Shown: in pieces, positions 35,125 through 48,743 of the stretch | How the letters are laid out: each line of letters starts with the position of its first letter | Position numbering within the stretch: the first letter of the stretch is position 1 | Assembly (NCBI GenBank): GCA_001972305.1 | Contig: BDDD01005851.1 | Location: forward strand, 1-64,000 | Source: Cephalotus follicularis | Taxonomy: Eukaryota; Streptophyta; Magnoliopsida; Oxalidales; Cephalotaceae | Length of the DNA: 64,000 nucleotides | Direction of reading: 5' to 3' | Program-made: the position numbers and the translations under genes | The notes under the pieces: generated by a model | What the model saw: only the letters and a program-made list of their open reading frames with translations | Told to the model about the DNA's origin: nothing | Databases searched by the model: none

Positions 35125-37127
35125 TTGCCAATATATGAGCAACCATGCCAAGTGGCTACATCAACACAATCCAGCAATCATGTCCCCAAAGGTCCAATCA
35201 ATCAATCCATACATACGAAGAGCGTCGCCATCTCCTGGCCCCAACGTCGTACTCCTACTTCATCCCCGTCTCTGACCGACTCGAAGTAGGTGAACAATCC
35301 ATGTTACTTGCATGGTGGCTAAGTAACCAATGCGGATGTCCCTAGCCATCTCCTGGCACCTAGAGCCCCAACCTGCCATTAGCCGTCAATGGCAACCTCC
35401 GCCACGCGACTAATACAGCAACAATCCCAATCACAATCCAGCAATCAATCCAAAAATCAATCTATTTCAAGTAGCTTATAAGTTATAAAATACTTGATTA
35501 CTTACATTTGTTCAAAATGTAAATCCAATCCTTGAGAACAATATTCAATCCTTTGAAATATAATATTTCATGTAAAATAATGATTTATTTAAAATCATGT
35601 ATGTACTTCCCAAATGATAAAACATTTTAGAAATCAATAACAATCCAATCAACAAATCAATCCATAACAATATGCAAGTAAACATATGCTAAAAATGCAA
35701 ACAGTCTTTTGGTGTCAACGTATACTGTCTAAGAGTCAATGTTCAAACCAGTACTTAAGCGTCGCCATTTTACTCTTTGGCATTGACGCTTATGTTCTTT
35801 AAGCGTCAACGCTTTAATCCTTAGTGTTAGCGCTTTAACCAGGAGTTTTAAGCTTCAACAATTTGTCTTTTGGCATTGACGCTTCAAGGCAAGGATCCTT
35901 GAGCATCAGCGCTTTACTCAATAGCGTCGACGCTTCAAGGTAGGAACCTTAAGCATCAACGTTTCACGCATCCAAATCCAAGCACAACAAACCAAGGCGT
36001 CGATGTTTTCCCTAAGCATCGATGTTATAGCGCATTACAGTTAAAAGCGTCGACGCTTATCCTTTGAGCGTCGATGGTTAGAGAATACCAGAACATCGCC
36101 TTCTCCAACGCGTTCTAAAAATCAATAGATTTCAAGCATGCAATACATGCAGTCCAATCCAATATCATTTCAACACCACATGCATGGCAGATTATCTATA
36201 CATGGCAATCAATCATCATAGTACAGTCCACAAAACCACAACCTTCATGCATCTCATCAAATGATCATTTACCATTATTGAACTCAAAATTACGTTTATA
36301 AAATCCCTACCTTAGATTCCAAGTTAGGAATCGAAGTCCACCTCTTTAAGTCCACTGACCAGTAGCTTTCGAGCTTCTTAGCTGCTCAAAGTCTGGCCCT
36401 GTAGCTCCAATCCAGGTTCAACTCCCAGCTTCCAAGTTGGTCCAACAATGGAGAAGTGCACTCTCTCTTTTCTCTCCTCTCTTTCCCGTTCTTTTCTCTG
36501 TGTTTTCTCTCTAGTTCTTTCTGCTTTTCCTTCTCTCCAGGTACTACATGAAGGAGAAGAAGGGAGGCACGTTTTTATGGTGTTGTGTGTTTTCCTCTTT
36601 CTCTTTCCTTCACCTGCCGCATATGCATGGCGCCCACATGCCCTCTCACTTCTTACTTGTGCATGACATACAAGTGTCCTCTTCTTTCTTCCTTTCTGGT
36701 GTTGCATGCCTGGTGACATGGTAGTATGTCTAACACGTTATCACGGGCATGATAAAGCGCCCGAATAGTGGCGTTTACCTGCCCTTCGACATGTTTTCTG
36801 TCAGTGTTTCAAATCCATCTAACATCATCTTTAAGCATTGACGCTTATACCATTGGAGTCGACGCTTAACATTTTACGCTTCTGAGCGTCGATGATATTG
36901 CTTAACGTCGAAGCTTAAGCAAATTTCTTAAGCGCGCGTGTTTTACTTCCTTGGTGTCGACGCTTAGGCCAATTTCAGAATTTTTAATTTCCATCACAAC
37001 ACTTCTTTAACATTCTTCATTCAAAATTAAGTATCACAAATTGGAAAATTCCATCATTCTCATTAATTCAACATTTAATTACAATGGAATTACAATAATA
37101 CATTGGATACTTATTTGGGACATTACA
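34546..37127 (-). mobile_element. 5' LTR of element B
   Basis: It has about 2582 bases. The right edge GGGACATTACA is identical to the edge of the truncated 3' LTR at 9377. The left edge reads GGTCACACC where related LTRs have TGTCACACC. AGCGTCGACGCTT-type motifs cluster at 35717-36075 and 36835-36970. The 3' end is related to LTRs C and J (CACGACCTAAAGG-like words). It includes a CA microsatellite. Confidence 0.92.
35074..35120. repeat. (CA)n microsatellite in B's 5' LTR
   Basis: An almost pure ACACAC run of about 45 bases with two interruptions by T. Confidence 0.95.
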
Positions 37128-39256
37128 CACTCGGTGGCTATTGTACTTATACTCTGCTCATTGTATATACAGTCTTATTTCTTTCATGTTACTTTGTGCA
37201 AATTATCTTTTAATTATGGCATACTGTATATGTTTTATCACATAATTTAAGCATATTACTTGCTTACAAATATGGTACCCAATCATGTCAAGGGTTGAAT
37301 GTCGAGGCAGGGGCTATGAGAACAGCTCCTTTATTCTCTATGACTAAACCGTTCCAAGTCAGAGGCTCACTTATATAGGGCATTAGTGAACCGGTTAGAC
37401 TTGTCGCGTTATGCTTGCTCCTATAGGTTGGAGGATGGAGTATCTCACTGCCACTTGGGAGGAACCCTAAAGCTAATGAGGGGTGCATACTAGGAGCATG
37501 TACACCAAACTTGACCCACCATGGGAATTATATTTGGATGGTCACTTATCCCATGTCAGTAGAGTTTCCCATCTAAGACAGTAGTGTATAGGCATAAAGT
37601 GCCTAGCAGATCCTTGAAGGACTTGTCTGATCCCTCGATCTGAGCGGTTGCTCTACATTATGTAAAGACTGTCTAGCTTTAATTTTTGACCTACCCAGTT
37701 TTTTGCGGGACTGGCAAACAGGCGATTTTTGGGTCTTATAGGATTTATATGAATGTAAGCGAGTGCGTAACAAGGAATCGTCACATATGATGTGAGGGTG
37801 ACTGAATCTATAGTATATGTATTCATTGTGGACTTTAAAATACCTGGCAGTTTCGACAAGCTACAAACTAGGGTTTTCGAAAGAGTTTACCGATAGTCAT
37901 AATGGAATTACAGAATTAAAGATACCAAAAAAACTAGGGTTGGCACATATCTTTACCCTAGGCCGCTATCGGAGTCGTGGATGACGAGGGATAAAATACA
38001 CTGTAACTATCGTCAGGATAATGTACCGGATATGTCGGAAGCGGACTTAAAATGTGAACAATTAATCGGGGATTAATTTACACACCTAAAATATGTCGAG
38101 CATGATTTCAAGGTCTTAAAATAGTCGCTGACTATTTTTGGTAACTTTACCTATGCGCGGGAGCGATACGGTAATTTACCAACTTTACCGATTTTATTTC
38201 AGACTTTCGGATCCCACCTCGCAATGACATGTATGGACACATGTTATCTTGTGGTGACATGTGTCACATGTCACCATGTGGTGTTTAATGTCTTAGGTGG
38301 CAAGAAGGGTCATATGTGTCTTCATCATATGATGCCACTTATCAAGAGAATTGACACTTGTCCACTAAAGGCTTATTGAAGGAAATAGAAAGTTGAATTC
38401 AAGGAGTTCAATCTGACTTATTCACTTCATTTCTATTTGTTCTCTCTTTGCTTCTTCTTCCTTCCGTGAGAAAAGCGCCATTGAAGGAGAAGAATCAAAG
38501 TGAAGAAAACTTTGAAGACTAGGAGATTGATTTCATAGTCTTCTACCTATTTCCTTTTACCACACCTTAATCTTTATAGGTGGAGTTTTATTTTACCTTG
38601 AAACATTTCTCTTCCTAAATTGATTCTAGATTAGGGTTTGTTATATTTTAGCTAGGAAGCTTGAAGAACACCTAAGGATCAATTGAACTCTTAGCACCAC
38701 AAATCCTAATTTGGCGCTAAGTCACGGGTTCAATTGGGAGGCATTAGGTTGCGAATTTGTTGCTGATTTTGTGGAATTTGAAGCTTGAGGATTTAAGCTT
38801 GAAGATTCAGATTGGAATCTTGAAGGAAGGAGTTGGGAAGGTAGGTATAAACCCTAAACTTCCTTGTTGTGCAAGTCATGGTTTTGCTAGGCAAAGCCGT
38901 GAATTGCTTAGATTTTTTTCTTAGCTTGTTTGGTTTTCTTTTATTCAATTGGGTATTGATTAGAGATCCTAGGAGGGATTATGGACTTAGAATTTAACGT
39001 GTACCTTAGCTTCGAGCTTGCTTTCATTAAAGTCAAAGTTATACACCTATTGATCCTAAGTCCTAAAATGGCCACCTATTGATCCTAAGTCCTAAAATGG
39101 CCCTAAACCCTAAATTTTTCGTTCAATTATTTTGCTCAATAATTTTATTAGGTTCATTAATAGTTATTGGGGCATTAATATTTTCATTTTGTAATTTAAA
39201 AGGAGCTACTTGTATTTTTCCATTTGGAAAGTTTATATGAATTTTCTCTGATGGTG
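37128..39256. other. Gene-free, LTR-like DNA
   Basis: No open frame with recognisable domains is present. The right part (about 38390-38860) has the look of a plant LTR leader: TTCTCTCTTTGCTTCTTC, purine-rich GAAGGAGAAGAATC and a GGTAGGTATAAACCC donor-like word. The left part (37270-37860) holds no motif I recognise. Two copies of CACCTATTGATCCTAAGTCC occur side by side at 39044-39100. It could be a partial LTR of a family not otherwise in the window. Confidence 0.4.
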
Positions 39257-39340
39257 TGTAATAACCGCAATTTTAAATTCGATGAATATTGTACAATTAA
39301 TGGATAAAATATACATTGAATTGGAATTCATGTTTAATTG
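39257..39340 (+). mobile_element. LTR F, first part
   Basis: TGTAATAACCGCAATTTTAA opens a gypsy LTR like those of A and M (TGTAATAACCG). After 84 bases it is interrupted by the copia LTR of S. The rest of the LTR resumes at about 54967. Confidence 0.75.
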
Positions 39341-40640
39341 TGTTGACATTTATGTCTCAATCCAAGTTTTGATGATAACATATTTGTATTTAACAAAGTT
39401 TCTTTTTATGCAAGATAAGATAAAAAGTTGTAAAGTCAAAACAAAAAATTACAGATACAGGTCTAAGCGTCGACAGTCACAATGAAACCGTCAGCACTTT
39501 GTGAAACCTTCGACGCCCAAGTGAAAAGGATCAACGGTTGAAGCATTGTGAGCAAATGAGAAATTGCTCAAACCGTCGATGCTCTGAAGAAAGCGTCAGT
39601 CGTTGAGGCAAGGCGCCAGCGGTTAAGTACACCATATCAACGATTAAAAACAAAAGTTTTTGTAGCCAATCAATTTGACCTAAGCGACGACGCTCAGAAG
39701 AAATCATCAGCGCTTTGATCCAAGGCATCAGCGGTTCAAGACTTTACATCAGCGGTTAAAACCAGAGACTTTTGAAGGCCAATTAATTTTCACAAAGCGG
39801 CGACGCTCTACACAAACCGTCAGCGCTTTGTGTCAAAACGTTGATACCAAGATCAAGACCTTCAGCGCTTAGAGCAGAACTTTCAAATTAAAATATCCAA
39901 CAGACACATAAGCGGTGACACTTTGAAGAACAGCGTCGAAGCTTTGCGCGCGAGGAACAAATTTCTGACAGCATTTTTAATGAGTCATTAATGAAGGAAC
40001 AAGTCTCAAGACTGAAATAACATTTCCCAAGACTGAATGAACAAGTTTCAAGAAAGAAGCTAAACTTCCCAAGGCAAAAACAATAACTCCCAAGGTCCAA
40101 ACATCAAGTCTATTAAATCAATTCAGCTACAAACAAAGAAGAACAAGAAATTGAAAAGAAGAAAAAGATCATTCAAGCAAGAGATCATCAAGAGAAAAAA
40201 TCCACTTTCATATCAACAGAAAAGCAAGAACAAGTTTTATTCATCTATTATTGAGCAATTAAATTCCTTGTAATCAAAATAGCAAAATCAAACCTTTGAG
40301 AGGTTACACAAAACACATATCATATTTTTGTAATCCACACTTAGGGGAGTGAACCCTAAAGTGAAGAAAGGGGAGTGAACCCTTGTGATTGAGGTCAATC
40401 ACAAAACATTGTAAAGGTGCACCAAATAGCCCCCGTAAAGATATTCGGAGATTGTATTCTGGTGGAATACTAGTGGAAACTCAAGGAGAACCTGGGGAAA
40501 GTCGACGTAGGCACGATCATTGCCGAACCACTATAAATTGTATTTGCATCTCTCTAACCCTTTTATCCATAATTACTTTATTTATTTTATTTTGATTGCT
40601 TATTAATTTTGTGTTCGTTGTTTAAATTGAAAAATCCGAA
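39341..40640 (+). mobile_element. 5' LTR of element S
   Basis: It starts TGTTGACATTTATGTCTCAA. Motifs of the type AGCGTCGACGCT and AACCGTCAGCGCTTTG fill 39462-39950. The end is uncertain (about 40600-40640) because the primer site and 5' part of gag are deleted; no TGGTATCAGAGC is seen. Confidence 0.8.
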
Positions 40641-40649
40641 AAAGTAAGG

Positions 40650-41389
40650 ATGTAGAAATAGATTTTCTAGAAAATGAAGTAGCTCATTTAGAAGAGGAAA
40701 ATAAAAATCTTAAAGTAGAAATAGAAGCCTTAAAGAAAACTTTTTCAAATTTTTCTAGTAGCAGTGAAAAGCTAGAAAACCTTTTAGGGATGCAAAGGTG
40801 TGTCTTTGACAAAGCGGGAGTAGGATACAAAGAGATGAATAATGTAAAACATTATCAAAATTTCTTTGAAAGGAAAGAAATGATAGAAAAGAATAAAGTA
40901 GAAAAAATTCCTATCAAGAAGAAAGTTGTGAAAATTACTTGTGAGTATTGTGGTAAAATAGGATATATATCTTCTTCGTGTTATCATAAAAGAAATGCCA
41001 TGATTAAGAGAAATGATATTAATTCTTGTGATTACTGTGGTAAATATGGACATGAATCATCCTCATGCTTTCAGAAGAAAAATGCAATGTACAAGAAAAT
41101 TGTAAATACTTCTTGCATTCATTGTGGTAAATTCGGACATAGATTATCATTGTGCTTCTATAAGAAAAATGTCATGCATAATAGAAATTTCGTGAATAAA
41201 GGAAAAATAAATATATATTGTAATAACTATGGCAAACTAAGACATGTTTCTACATTATGCTTTTATAAAAGAAATATCTTGAATGACTCAAGCTTTATTA
41301 GAATAAAGAAAAGTTGGGTTCCTAAAGTAACCATTGTGACTAACCCCAAGGGAGCAAAGATTAGCTGGGTACCTCAAACAAACACTTAA
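40650..41389 (+). pseudogene. Element S: C-terminal Gag with four zinc knuckles
   Basis: Before the first Met at 40790 the frame is open with coiled-coil residues (VAHLEEENKNLKVEIEALKK), so the true Gag extended upstream and was truncated. Four knuckle-like units follow: CEYCGKIGYISSSC (His changed to Tyr), CDYCGKYGHESSSC, CIHCGKFGHRLSLC and CNNYGKLRHVSTLC (second Cys changed to Tyr). Two of four are complete. It ends ISWVPQTNT, the familiar end before the pol frame in SIRE elements. Confidence 0.9.
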
Positions 41390-41410
41390 ATTTATGTTTT
41401 GTAGACATGC

Positions 41411-43378
41411 TTGAAGGCACTATCCAAGAAAACGCAATGGTACTTGGATAGTGGGTGCTCCAAGCATATGACGGGTGACAAAAGCCTTTTTGTCAACTTT
41501 GAGTCAAAGGAAGAAGGAGATGTTACATTTAGAGATAATGCTAAAGGAAAAATTATGGGCTTTGGCTCCATAGGTAACAATCAAACTCTTATTCATAATG
41601 TATTATATGTGAATGGGCTAAAACACAATCTCTTAAGCATAAGTCAATTATGTGACAAGGATTGTAAAGTCACTTTCGAAAAGGATGTTTGTAGAGTAAT
41701 AGATATCAACTCTAACCAAACTAAATTCATTGGACTTAAACAAGGAAATGTATATATTGTAGATTTAGATGACTTACAAAATGTTAAATGTCTAGTTTCC
41801 TTAAATGTAGATAGTTGGCTATGGCATAGGATACTAGGTCATATAGGTATGACAAATATTATAAAGCTTTTAAAACATGAATTAGTTAAGGGTATTACCA
41901 AACTTAGCTTTGAAAAGGATAAAATTTATGAAGCATGTAAATATGGAAAACAAACTAGGGCATCCTTTAAGAGTAAAGACATAGTCTCTACATCTAGGCC
42001 ATTGCAAGTCTTACACATAGATTTATTTGAACCTATAGATATTAGAAGTGTAGGTGGTAAATCTTATGTCATGGTCATAGTAGATTATTATTTTAGATAT
42101 ATATGGACTATTTTTCTTGCCCATAAAAGTGAAGCCTTTAAAGAGTTTTCAAGTTTTTGTAAAATTGTTCAAAAAGAAAAGGACACTTATATCTTTAAAA
42201 TTAGAAGTGATCATGGAAAGGAATTTAAAAATAATCTTTTTGAAAACTTTTGTAATGAAAATAGATTTACACATGAGTTCTCCACTCCTACAACACCTCA
42301 ACAAAATGGGGTTGTTGAAAGGAAAAATAGGACTCTACAAGAAATGTGTAGAACACTTTTAAATGAAAATAATTTGCCAAAATATTTTTGGGCTGAAGCA
42401 ATAAATACTTCGTGTTATATCCTAAATTGTATATCGATAAGACCAATTCTCAAAAAGACTCCATATGAATTATGGAGGGGGAGAAAGCCTAACATTGGTT
42501 ACTTTCATGCATTCAGATGCAAATGCTTCATCCACAACAATGGGAAGGACCATCTCGGTAAGTTTGATTCCAAAGTCGACGAAGGTATCTTTCTTAGCTA
42601 TTGAACTTCTAGTAAAGCATATAGGTGTTTTAATAAAGGAACATTGCTTGTAGAAGAATCCATGCATGTAATATTTGATGAAACTAACCCGAAACTTCCA
42701 AAAGAAGTTATCAATGTTGACTCTTTAGATTTTATAGAAAATAAAATTGATGAACTAAACTTAGATGAGAACAAGAAAGAGGAATGTATAAATGAAGAAT
42801 CATCTCAAAGCTATCAAGAAGCTTTACATAACAACACATTGAAGGTAGTAAGAGGTCACCCCCACGAAGCTATCTTAGGTAATCCTAGATTAGGAGTAAC
42901 TACAAGGTCTAGCTTGAATCATAATTATATTGCCTTTTTATCTCAAGTAGAACCTAGAAATATAGAAGAAGCCGAAAGAGACGATAATTTGATTAATTCT
43001 ATGCAAAAGGAAATTAATCAATTTGAGCGAAATAGCGTATGGAACCTAGTACATAGGCATAGTGACCAAAACATAATTGGTACTAAATGGGTTTTTCGCA
43101 ATAAAGTAGATGATCAAGAAATAGTAATTAGAAACAAAGCTAGGCTCGTTGCTAAGGGATATTCCCAAGAATAGGGAATTGACTTTGATGAATCATATGC
43201 TCCCGTAACAAGACTAGAGTCCATACGTATGTTGCTTGCATATGCATCCTTTAAGGATTTCACTATTTTTCAAATGGACGTCAAAAGTACTTTCTTAAAT
43301 GGTGTAATAAAGGAGGAAGTCTATGCAGAACAACCTCCCAGGTTTGAAAACCCTCATTTGCTAGACCATGTCTTTAAA
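41411..43378 (+). pseudogene. Element S: protease, integrase and start of RT (first copy)
   Basis: Protease active site WYLDSGCSKHMTGD is at the start. The integrase has HRILGHIG (H-x4-H) but the C-x2-C reads YEACKYG, so one zinc Cys is lost. DDE residues are present: LHIDLFEP, IRSDHGKEF and QQNGVVERKNRTLQEM. RT begins with TKWVFRNKVDDQ, ARLVAKGYSQE and FQMDVKSTFLNG. Stops are at 42602 (TGA) and 43172 (TAG). The frame ends at 43378 where X begins. The tail 42444-43378 is repeated at 44600-45534. Confidence 0.93.
42444..43378 (+). repeat. Duplicated copia block 1, first copy (935 bp)
   Basis: The block from CAATTCTCAAAAAGACTCC to CATGTCTTTAAA has the same length (935 bases) and near-identical sequence as 44600-45534; only scattered substitutions differ. 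Confidence 0.93.
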
Positions 43379-44599
43379 TGTAATAACCACAACTTCAATT
43401 AATGTATATTGATCTAATTTTGAAATAAAATTTACATTTTAATTGAGTTATTTGTCCAATTATATTGATTTCTATGATTGGTAAATGTTTGGGGTGAATC
43501 GATGTACAATTGGTGAAGAATCAAAGTTAAGAAACCCTAATCTAACCCAAACAGCCGACTGTCACAGGGCAACAGTCGACTGTTTGCTACGAGTTGAAGG
43601 CAGTCGACTACCCACTATATCCAGTCGATTGGATTACTCCAGGACAGATTCCTGGCATGTGCAGGGACAAGAATGACAGGTAGGGGGTATGGGCACATGC
43701 GTCCACCACCTACCAGAACATGCAAAAGGGGAATGTTTGCATGTTCTCTGCAGACCTAACAACCTACTATTGATAATTAATGAGAAAGTGAAGTGAGGGA
43801 TGCATGTGATGGAAAAGAAAGAGTGAAGTGTGAGTGCATGTGTGCAGGGTAGGAATCTGACGAATCCAAAGTCTTTTTATCAGCTGTTGAATGGTGAGAT
43901 GAGTGTTAGAAACACAGAGAGAAGTGAGGGTTGCTAAGGATTATTGAAGGCTTGCATTGGAAAGGTTAGAAAGCTCAAAAGGAGGACTATGAGGCTTTAG
44001 ACTCTTGGTAAGTCCTTGATCCGAATTCTCTGTTATTATGTTGATAAAATGTGACTAGGAATGTTAAATATCTTCTGTTAATGGATTAGAATTAACAACC
44101 TTTGGAATGGAAATGGGAAGTAGTAATGGAATCAAGTGGAATTGGTGATATAGTCTCTAGAATGGATTTTAATTGTTGTTAGTGTTATGATATATGCTTA
44201 ATGGTTCCTAAGTATGAATATATCTTCTGTCAACACACTTAAGATCAATGAATCCTAGATTGAATGGTATTTGACATAGAGTTCAAAGAAAAGTGGTGAA
44301 TGGTAAGAATAATGTTAAGACTCAATGAGCTAATGATTAACCATTGTTAAAGTTATTGAAACTTACTGGTACTAATGCATGTGTCCATAAAACATGCTTA
44401 CATAGATTGATATTGCTGAATTGGAAGAGTGATTGGTGAAAAGTGACTTGGAACACAAAGAGAAAGATCATATTCAATTGATCTTGGGATAGCAAATTGA
44501 GGTAGGGGTAATGATATGTTATGGAAGATATAGTATGCATATAGTGTATGTATATTTTCTGCATGAGTACATGTATTGAAATTGATTGGAAAATGAACT
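43379..44599 (+). mobile_element. Element X: first part of a Tekay-type LTR
   Basis: It starts TGTAATAACCACAACTTC directly after CTTTAAA of the copia RT. CAGTCGACTG-type motifs lie at 43553-43632 and a TTTTTATCAGCTG promoter-like word at about 43874. It is about half an LTR (1221 bases), stopping mid-LTR at the start of the second copia copy. The LTR end with primer site and gag is at 49010-50734, with roughly 900 bases of LTR missing. Confidence 0.82.
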
Positions 44600-45534
44600 C
44601 AATTCTCAAAAAGACTCCATATGAATTATGGAGGGGGAGAAAGCCTAACATTGGTTACTTTCATGCATTCAGATGCAAATGCTTCATCCACAACAATACG
44701 AAGGACCATCTCGGTAAGTTCGATTCCAGAGTCGACGAAGGTATCTTTCTTAGCTATTCAACTTCTAGTAAAGCATATAGGTGTTTTAATAAAGGAACAT
44801 TGCTTGTAGAAGAATCCATGCATGTAATATTTGATGAAACTAACTCGAAACTTCCAAAAGAAGTTATCAATGTTGACTCTTTAGATTTTATAGAAAATAA
44901 AATTGATGAACTAAACTTAGATGATAACAAGAAAGAGGAATGTATAAATGAAGAATCATCTCAAAGCTATGAAGAAGCTTTACATAACAACACATTGAAG
45001 GTAGTAAGAGGTCACCCCCACGAAGCTATCTTAGGTAATCCTAGATTAGGAGTAACTACAAGGTCTAGCTTGAATCATACTTATATTGCCTTTTTATCTC
45101 AAGTAGAACCTAGAAATATAGAAGAAGCTGAAAGAGGCGATAATTTGATTAATTCTATGCAAAAGGAAATTAATCGATTTGAGCGAAATAACATATGGAA
45201 CCTAGTACCTAGGCATAATGACCAAAACATAATTGGTACTAAATGGGTTTTTCGCAATAAAGTAGATGATCAAGGAATAGTAATTAGAAACAAAGCTAGG
45301 CTAGTTGCTAAGGGATATTCCTAAGAATAGGGAATTGACTTTGATGAATCATATGCTCCCGTAGCTAGACTAGAGTCCATACGTATGTTGCTTGCATATG
45401 CATCCTTTAAGGATTTCACTATTTTTCAAATGGACATTAAAAGTGCTTTCTTAAATGGTGTAATAAAGGAGGAAGTCTATGCAGAACAACCTCCCGGGTT
45501 TGAAAACCCTCATTTGCCAGACCATGTCTTTAAA
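44600..45534 (+). repeat. Duplicated copia block 1, second copy (935 bp)
   Basis: It is parallel to 42444-43378. The second copy continues directly into the following RT sequence, so it is the copy joined to the rest of pol. The junction with X shows a short shared word, CAATTCTC. Confidence 0.93.
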
Positions 45535-46155
45535 CTTTCTAAAGCACTATATGGTTTGAAACAAGCTCCTAGAGCTTGGTATGAAAAATTAAGTTGTTAA
45601 TTACTTGAAAATAGTTTTAAAAGAGGTACAATAGATATTACTATCTTTACAAAAACTATTAATAAAGAAATTTCAATTGTCCAAGTTTATGTTGATGATA
45701 TCATTTTTGGATCTACTAATGAAAATTTGTGCAAGAGTTTTGCTAAGATTATGCAAGACGAATTTGAAATGAGCATGATGGGAGAGCTCAACTACTTCCT
45801 TGGTTTTCAAGTCAAACAAATGAAGGATGGGATCTTCATCAACCAATCAAAGTATGTCAAAGACTTACTCAAAAGATTTGGGATGGAGAACACCAAAAAG
45901 AGTTAGACTCATATGAGCACAACTACGAAGCTAGATAAAGATGAGCAAGGTAAACCTATCGACCAAAAACTATATGGAAGTATGATAGGATCTTTGCTTT
46001 ATTTAATGGCTAGTAGGCCAGATATTTTGTTTAGTGTTTGTTGATGTGCTAGATTTCAAGCTTCACCTAGAGAATAACATTTGCATGCAGTAAAGAGAAT
46101 TTTTAAATACTTAGCCCACACACCAACCTTAGGTCTTTGGTACCCTAGAAATTCT
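45535..46155 (+). pseudogene. Element S: RT body
   Basis: Continuing from the second block, [19 protein letters not shown] is followed by the catalytic VYVDDIIFGS (the YVDD motif), GELNYFLGFQVKQ, KDLLKRFGM and YGSMIGSLLYLMASRPDI. Stops lie near 45598, 45904, 46042 and 46075. It is interrupted by solo LTR H at 46155 inside the connection to RNase H (YPRNS). Confidence 0.93.
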
Positions 46156-48743
46156 TGTCACACCCCGTTTCCAGTAAGACAACATATATGGAGATATCAG
46201 TTATAATAATAATCCAGCATTCAAAAATAATCAACATTCATAACATAAGCGAAAGCATTTCATTGCAGGATTATAAAAATTATCCACATGCAGCCCATAC
46301 TACATGCTTATACAATACCCAAAATTATCCTTTTACATATTGGAAATGTAAAATAAAAACAACGGAGTATGATCATTCATTTCAATACAAATAACATAGA
46401 AAAAAACCTTAACAAAATAGAAGCTCTCCAATAAAGCTTCGGCAGCACTTCTCCGAACGCCTTCACTTAATCTAAAATTGTAGGGGGTTAGCCATTGTCC
46501 TCACTTGACTAAGTAGGAAATAATGCATGAAAAAGAATATATAAATGTAAAAATGTATGACAATTTATTTTTGAAATAGCATATAATAAGTATTTCAATA
46601 TATATGAGCAAACATGCCAAGTGGCCATAGACAATACAATTGAAGAATACCGCACAAGGGTAAAATCAATCAATATAGTGGTTTGGGTGTCACATGTCGC
46701 TAACTCCTAGCACCGACTACACACCACCTAACTATCACCCTACACTCCAAAGATGATAGATCAGGTCAATTCTGCAGGAATTTAGCGGGCAGGTAACAAA
46801 TAAATCTGCATTGCTGATAAGTTTGGTGGAAGCTCTAGCACACTCCTGGCACCTAGGACCACCCCGTAGTCAGTGATGTCTCCTATCACTCGACTCATGG
46901 CAATAAGCATAGAGAAACAATTCAACCAATTCAATAGCAATATTACATATATCTATAATATGCAATATAGTAGTAGTTTTCTTTTGAAACATTTAACAAT
47001 TCAGTGACCGTCCTCTCTTTGGAGGAACAGTATTCAATACAGTAAGGTGCCTCTCATTGGAGGAAAATCAATAATTCATTTGACAATAAGTTTCCATTTG
47101 AAAACAATAAGAAGAAAATCCATATTTGTGCTTATAGCACTAGTTGGTTCAATCATTAATATTAAGTGTAACAATAGTATTTATGAACACTTAATATCTA
47201 TACAGTATCCATAACAACATCATTAGACGGTAGCGGAACAATCACAATTCAAGGGTTCAAGAAGATGTTAGCATACCCTAGTCATTCTTGCACCACTCTC
47301 ACAAGGAGTGCATACGTTGTTTACTTTCTGTAATATAACTACCTAAGGCTAGGATTGACTGTTACAATCATCCCACGTGGAGACCAGGGTAATTACACAC
47401 AACTTAAAGCCTAACAGAAGCTAATATTACTAATTTATCACTTAACAGTCGATTGTTCATAAGAATAGCCGGCTGTTTACCTTAGGCAGTCGACTGTTTG
47501 TCTTTACTGTTTACATTGAGCAGTCGACGGTTGGGTTTAAACAGTCGACTATTTTTGTCCAGAATCATCAGGCAGTAGTTTAATAAAACAGAGTATGCAT
47601 GCTCACAATCAAATTCCAACCAAATCAATAACATGCAATCATACAGAAATCATCCAGGCATGATATACATATCATATCTTCTAAAACATGTCAAAACCCC
47701 TACCTCAATCACTATCCCGAAATCAAATTGAGTTGATTTCTCTCTTTGTCCCAAAACTCTTTACACCAACTCAAACTCCAATTTCCAGCAATTTAATCTA
47801 TTTGCATGTAAACAGTAGGTGTAAACATTTAAATCAGTAGGTTTATGTAGTGGTTAATCATGATAACGACTAGTGAGGTCGAATCAGTAGCTTACCAATG
47901 AAAATCTAAGCTCCAACTCACTTTGAACACTTCAACCTCAACATGCAAAGTTCCAGAAATCTAATCCAAGATTTGTATGATAACAGCAGTTTCATGCATG
48001 CATTTATACTGACCTAACACTTATATATCCATACACCAGTAACGTAAGTCGAGCTAGAAGCTTACCAGTTGCTTTGAGCTCCTAATTCCACTTTGAAACT
48101 CCCTGCCTCAACTTGAAAACAGCTACTGCCCAATACGTTTTCTTCTCTCTCAAGTGTTTCCAACACTCCTTTCCATCCCTCAGTAGCTGATATAGAGGTT
48201 TTAAAACCTTAGAACTCGTCAGATTCCATTAATTCAGCCTTCTCCCTCCTCTCTCTCTCTCTCTCTCTCTCTCACATGCACATTTCTTTATTTTGTTCTT
48301 TCTCACCTGTTTTTACAGGTTGCAGGTCTGCAGGTCTGCAGAAGGAATAGAGAACATGCAAGACATCACCATTGCATGTTGATACAACTGGTGACATGCA
48401 TACGACACATGTCCATTGCATGGCACGCCTCTGCTCTGTCTCACGCCATGCACAGACACTTGTCGTGTGCTTTACCAGTCGACTGTATTTACTTGGCAGT
48501 CGACTGTCCACTCCTCAAATCAACCAGTCGACTGTTCCCCTGTGACAATCGGTTGTTCTTCCATAAACTAGGCAGTCAACTGTTACCCGTAACAGTCAGC
48601 TGTATGTGGTTGATTTTTGGTTACTTAAGAATTAAATCCTCAACCATAATTCATATAACAATTGGACATTAGAATTCGATATGAGTGCATATTTTATTAA
48701 TCAAGAGTACAATATACACGAATCGCAAATTACGGTTATTACA
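46156..48743 (-). mobile_element. Solo LTR H
   Basis: Edges are TGTCACACCCC and GGTTATTACA (complement TGTAATAACC); the 2588-base LTR is flanked by ATTCT (46151-46155 and 48744-48748) within the copia RNase H. CAGTCGACTG motifs cluster at 48476-48602 (upstream of its TATA at 48187-48194) and at 47445-47550 (downstream). Its last ~500 bases on the right recur at 50735-51230. Confidence 0.95.

Noticed and set aside
37128..39256. A host gene with introns next to element B
   Set aside because: No open frame has a recognisable domain; splice-like words occur in LTR leaders as well.
41411..46155. Two separate copia elements instead of one with a duplicated block
   Set aside because: Outside the 935-base block no domain is present twice, so a second full element is not needed; the duplication is reported as a finding.
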